From Chloroflexota bacterium (GTDB taxonomy: Bacteria; Chloroflexota; Anaerolineae; DTLA01): 64,000 bases of DNA. Location: NCBI GenBank assembly GCA_014874485.1, contig JADBJK010000025.1, forward strand, positions 26,894 through 90,893, given 5' to 3'. This document shows, in pieces, positions 61,001 to 64,000 of the stretch. The first letter of the stretch is position 1, and each line of letters opens with the position of its first letter. The position numbers were made by a program, and so were the translations under genes. A model generated the notes under the pieces. That model made no database searches. It worked only from the letters and a program-made list of their open reading frames with translations, and was not told the origin of the DNA.

Positions 61001-62359
61001 ATGCCCCTGTACTACGTGTGGAATATCGGCTGCCAGATGAACGCCGCCGACGCCCGCCGCGTGGAGGAGGGCCTGGAGGCGATGGGCTTCCGCCGCGCCC
61101 CGCAGATAGAGCAGGCCGACGTCATCGTGCTCAACACGTGCGTGGTGCGCCAGAGCGCCGAAGACCGCGTGTGGGGGCGGCTCCATTCGCTGAAGCCCGT
61201 GAAGCGGCGCAACCCCACGGCGTTCCTGGCGCTCATGGGCTGCGCCGTCGGCGACCCGAAGGCGCTGGCCGCGCAGTTCCCCTACGTGGACGCCTTCATC
61301 CGCCCGTCGGACGTGGAGGGCCTGCTGCGGGCGGTGGAGCAGAGCGGCCTTGCGCCCGCCGCACCCGCCCGCTGTGGTTCTGAGCGAAGCGGAGAACCTC
61401 GGACTCTGCCGCAACCTGTGCCCCTGTCTGAACCCTGCCCTTCGGATGAGGGCGAAGACTCCCGCGCTGCCGTTCCGCCCTCGCCCGTGTCGCGCGGCAT
61501 CACCGCCATCTACGGGTGCAACCACCGCTGCACGTACTGCATCGTGCGCCTGCGCCGCGGCGGGGAGACCAGCCGCCCCGTCGCGGACATCGTGCGGGAA
61601 GCCTGCCAAACTGCCGAGCGGGGCGCGCGGGAAGTCGTCCTGCTGGGCCAGAACGTGGACGCCTACGGGCGCGACCTGAACCCGCCGCAGGACTTGGCCG
61701 ACCTGCTGTACGCCGTCCACGAGGTGGAGGGCATCTATCGCATCCGCTTCTTGACGTCACATCCGGGCGACCTGTCGCCCCGCGTTATCCAGGCCGTGCG
61801 CGATTTGCCCAAGGTCTGCGAGCACTTTGAGTTGCCCGTGCAGTCGGGCGACGACGGCGTGCTGCGGCGCATGGGCCGCACGTACACCGCGGCGGAGTAC
61901 CGCGCGCTGGTGGCGGCCATCCGCGAGGCCGTCCCTGGCGCAGCCATCGCCACCGATATCATCGTCGGCTTCCCGGGCGAGACGGAGGAAGCATTCCAGA
62001 ACACCTACCGCCTGCTGGAGGAGATTCGGTTTGACGCGGTGCACGTGGCGGCGTATTCGGTGCGGCCGGGTACGCCCGCCGAGCGTCTGCCCGACGACGT
62101 CCCGCCCGACGAGAAGGAGCGCCGCCGCAAGGCCGTGGACGACCTGCAGAAGCGCATCGTCGGCGAAATCAACCGCGCGCTGGTGGGCCAGGCGGTGGAG
62201 GTGCTGGTAGAGGGACAGAAGAAGGGGCGCTGGTTCGGCCGCACCCGCACCAACAAACTGGTGTTCTTTGAGGGCGCTGGCGACTGGCTGGGCCGCCTGG
62301 CGCAGGTGCGCATCACCTGGGCGGGGCCGTGGTCGCTGGTGGGGGAGGTTACGCCGTAG
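61001..62359 (+). CDS. miaB: tRNA methylthiotransferase MiaB-like, with repeat-derived insertion
   Basis: 452 residues. The N-terminal MTTase cluster cysteines are Cys11 (GCQMN), Cys47 and Cys81; the radical SAM cluster is CNHRCTYC (Cys173, Cys177, Cys180) followed by IVRLRRGGETSRP. A C-terminal TRAM domain ends at VGEVTP. MiaB adds a methylthio group to i6A37 of tRNA. Between the two cluster domains, residues about 118-162 form a low-complexity linker longer than usual. The DNA for residues 126-133 (61376-61398) is a hairpin of the dispersed repeat family. The ATG follows the FAD gene stop by one base, with GAGGGTGAG as ribosome site. Confidence 0.92.
   Translation: MPLYYVWNIGCQMNAADARRVEEGLEAMGFRRAPQIEQADVIVLNTCVVRQSAEDRVWGRLHSLKPVKRRNPTAFLALMGCAVGDPKALAAQFPYVDAFIRPSDVEGLLRAVEQSGLAPAAPARCGSERSGEPRTLPQPVPLSEPCPSDEGEDSRAAVPPSPVSRGITAIYGCNHRCTYCIVRLRRGGETSRPVADIVREACQTAERGAREVVLLGQNVDAYGRDLNPPQDLADLLYAVHEVEGIYRIRFLTSHPGDLSPRVIQAVRDLPKVCEHFELPVQSGDDGVLRRMGRTYTAAEYRALVAAIREAVPGAAIATDIIVGFPGETEEAFQNTYRLLEEIRFDAVHVAAYSVRPGTPAERLPDDVPPDEKERRRKAVDDLQKRIVGEINRALVGQAVEVLVEGQKKGRWFGRTRTNKLVFFEGAGDWLGRLAQVRITWAGPWSLVGEVTP
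61376..61398. repeat. Palindromic repeat element inside the miaB reading frame
   Basis: Outer stem GGTTCT (61376-61381) pairs perfectly with AGAACC (61393-61398). Between them lies GAGCGAAGCGG with the GCGAAGC core, the same layout as the intergenic elements (outer stem, GAG, core, purine-rich bulge, outer stem). Confidence 0.7.
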
Positions 62360-62936
62360 GCTGCGCCGGCGTGTCTGCACCGTCCGCGCGGCCCCGTCGC
62401 CCGAGGCTGAAGCCGTCGGGCTGAAGGGGCGAAGCCCTGCGGGCTGGTTGTGGACGTACAGCACGCCTCGCCCAGCCCCAGGGGGGCTTCGTTCATTGAG
62501 CGCGGGGGTTTAGCCCCGCGCGGCCCGTGCGCCCGCCCGAGGCTGAAGCCGTCGGGCTAAAGGGGCGAAGCCCTGCGGGCTGGGTTAGCCCCAACGGGGC
62601 TTCGTTCTTTCAGCGCGGGGGTTTAGCCCCGCGCGGGTTTCGTGCCTTTCGCGCCCTTTCGCGGATTTCGCGATCCAAACGCCCCCTCACCCTAACCCTC
62701 TCCCCGCGGGCGAGGGAACGCTCCCGCGCGGGCTGGTGGGGCGTAGCGCGGCCCGTGGCCCCGCCCGAGGCTGAAGCCGTCGGGCTGAATGGGCAAAGCC
62801 CTGCGGGCTGGGTCAGCCCCAACGGGGCTTCGTTCTTTCAGCGCGGGGGTTTAGCCCCGCGCGGGTTTTCGCGCCTTTCGCGCCCTTTCGCGGATTTCGC
62901 GATCCAAACGTCCCCTCACCCGATGACGGGCGTTGC

Positions 62937-62969
62937 ACCTGCGACGCACCTCCGAGGTGCGTCGCAGGT
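62937..62969. repeat. Palindrome, GCGACGCACCTC family, copy 6
   Basis: Arms ACCTGCGACGCACCTC and exact reverse complement, central C. Confidence 0.9.
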
Positions 62970-63243
62970 CTGGCCACTCACCCCGACCCTCTCCTACGTG
63001 CTGCGCCCAGCCCTAGCGGGGCTTGGTTCGTTCAGCGCGGGGGTTTAGCCCCGCGCGGCCCGTGCGCCCGCCCGAGGCTGAAGCCGTCGGGCTAAAGGGG
63101 CGAAGCCCTGCGGGCTGGGTTAGCCCCAACGGGGCTTCGTTCTTTCAGCGCGGGGGTTTAGCCCCGCGCGGGTTTTCGCGCCTTTCGCGCCCTTTCGCGG
63201 ATTTCGCGATCCAAACGTCCCCTCACCCGATGACGGGCGTTGC

Positions 63244-63276
63244 ACCTGCGACGCACCTCCGAGGTGCGTCGCAGGT
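63244..63276. repeat. Palindrome, GCGACGCACCTC family, copy 7
   Basis: Identical to copy 6 and exactly 307 bp from it, so it was duplicated with the surrounding unit. Confidence 0.9.
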
Positions 63277-63606
63277 CTGGCCACTCACCCCGACCCTCTC
63301 CTACGTGCTGCGCCCAGCCCTAGCGGGGCTTGGTTCGTTCAGCGCGGGGGTTTAGCCCCGCGCGGCCCGTGCGCCCGCCCGAGGCTGAAGCCGTCGGGCT
63401 AAAGGGGCGAAGCCCTGCGGGCTGGGTTAGCCCCAACGGGGCTTCGTTCTTTCAGCGCGGGGGTTTAGCCCCGCGCGGGTTTCGTGCCTTTCGCGCCCTT
63501 TCGCGGATTTCGCGATCCAAACGCCCCCTCACCCTAACCCTCTCCCCGCGGGCGAGGAAACGCTGCCCCGCACGAGCGCGCAACCACGCTGCTCACGCTG
63601 TGAACA

Positions 63607-63635
63607 TTGACCGCGAGCGAAAGTTGCGGTAGAAT
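63607..63635 (+). promoter_or_regulatory. Promoter of the PIN-domain gene
   Basis: -35 TTGACC at 63607-63612, 17-bp spacer, -10 TAGAAT at 63630-63635. Confidence 0.65.
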
Positions 63636-63688
63636 GCGGGCAGGTGAAGTAGGAAAGTTGTGCCGACAGCGAGCGAAAGAGCAGCAAC

Positions 63689-63934
63689 GTGAGAATCTAC
63701 CTTGACCTCTGTGCCGTTCAAAGGCCTTTGGACACGGCCAATCAGATTCGGATCGCACTGGAAGCGGAGGCCGTGCTGGGCATCCTTGCGCTACTGGACG
63801 CAGGGCAGATTGAACTGCTGTCCTCTGCTGCGCTGGTCTATGAGGCGGAACAGAATCCAGTGCCTCTACGGCGGGAGCACGCCAGGGCCGTCTGTCAATT
63901 GCCGCCCGCATGTGTACCACCTATAGTCGGGTGA
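63689..63934 (+). pseudogene. PIN-domain toxin gene, truncated by an insertion
   Basis: 81 residues from a GTG start. MRIYLDLCAVQRPLDTANQIRIALEAEAVLGIL is a PIN-domain N-terminus with the first metal Asp (Asp6), and LLSSAALVYEAEQNPVPLRREHA is the next conserved block with its Glu. PIN ribonuclease toxins are about 130-150 residues and have two more acidic residues. Here the family sequence ends near QLPPA, and the frame then runs into repeats of TGTGTACCACC and stops. The gene is therefore probably interrupted at about 63905. No antitoxin gene is visible upstream. Confidence 0.7.
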
Positions 63935-63970
63935 TGTGTACCACCCATCGCCGCCTTGATGTGTACCACC
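63911..63970. mobile_element. Left end of a probable IS21-type element (multiple terminal repeats)
   Basis: TGTGTACCACC occurs three times in the same orientation at 63911-63921, 63935-63945 and 63960-63970 (24- and 25-base periods). Arrays of short direct repeats near the ends are typical of IS21-family elements, as I recall. The transposase would lie to the right, outside the window, so family assignment is tentative. Confidence 0.5.
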
Positions 63971-64000
63971 CGGCGAGTGTGGCGGCCTGTTACGACGATT

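Larger units (their letters stand above)
62399..63585. repeat. Repeat field with five GCCCGAGGCTGAAGCC units; 307-bp tandem duplication
   Basis: This explains nearly all of the 1.33-kb gap after miaB. GCCCGAGGCTGAAGCC begins units at 62399, 62535, 62763, 63070 and 63377. The last two intervals are exactly 307 bp, indicating a recent tandem duplication. Each unit strings together hairpins: CCCGA/TCGGG with a GAA loop, GGGGCGAAGCCC, AGCCCC/GGGGCT, and CGCGGGG/CCCCGCG around GTTTA. AT-richer CGCGCCTTTCGCGCCCTTTCG runs follow. No credible gene lies here. Confidence 0.88.

Overview
The window is a GC-rich (roughly two-thirds G+C by eye) piece of a bacterial chromosome. It most likely comes from Chloroflexota, class Anaerolineae or a close relative. 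That placement is an inference. It rests on the gene families (GAF-rich SpoIIE phosphatase, PA14 and golvesin-like secreted proteins, a translin homologue, DUF5107 and DUF1786 proteins), on the Thr/Pro-rich linkers in exported proteins, and on the C-terminal YLPLI tail of one of them. No rRNA or tRNA gene was recognised. Genes are dense and run on both strands, with mostly sigma-70-like promoters (TTGACA or TTGCCC, 16-18 bp, TATAAT-like) and clear Shine-Dalgarno sites.

Layout. 1-3.9 kb: truncated glpX, a membrane protein, an exported metallopeptidase. 3.9-6.5 kb: Xer recombinase, purine nucleoside phosphorylase, a surface protein. 6.7-15.3 kb: exported proteins (PA14/golvesin, NodB-type deacetylase with DNRLRE module, DUF5107, TPR plus beta-propeller) around a TauE/SafE transporter with its DUF1634 partner. 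15.9-21.8 kb: a complete partner-switching module (STAS, RsbW-like kinase, STAS, 5xGAF-SpoIIE phosphatase) ending in translin. 22.0-23.2 kb: a lower-GC gene of foreign appearance. 23.6-31.8 kb: thioesterase, cold-shock protein with a possible attenuator, flavoprotein, aldo/keto reductase, radical SAM, DEDDy exonuclease, HEAT protein, LOG-like protein, rsmD. 32.0-38.4 kb: mreD-mrdA, ychF, rpsF-ssb-rpsR, a PrsA-like foldase. 38.9-45.5 kb: rel, a D-2-hydroxyacid dehydrogenase, a GalT/HIT-like protein, a divergent PyrK/PyrD-like pair, dtd. 45.7-49.3 kb: MacA/MacB-type exporter behind an operator-like palindrome. 49.4-54.2 kb: toroid protein, a three-gene HEPN operon, a beta-helix exported protein. 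54.5-62.4 kb: membrane protein, DUF1786, uvrA, an FAD protein, miaB. 62.4-64.0 kb: a repeat field, then a PIN-toxin gene broken by what looks like the end of an IS21-type element.

Two genome-scale signals run through the window. First, the 5-mer GTSAC (GTGAC/GTCAC) is almost absent: nine hand-counted sites, four of them in the 22.0-23.2 kb gene. GTWAC is abundant, as if the central C had been converted to T throughout. Second, intergenic gaps carry families of palindromic elements whose stems covary between copies. Most share the core GCGAAGC, known as an exceptionally stable DNA mini-hairpin. They are tandemly amplified in four places, and one copy lies in frame inside miaB.
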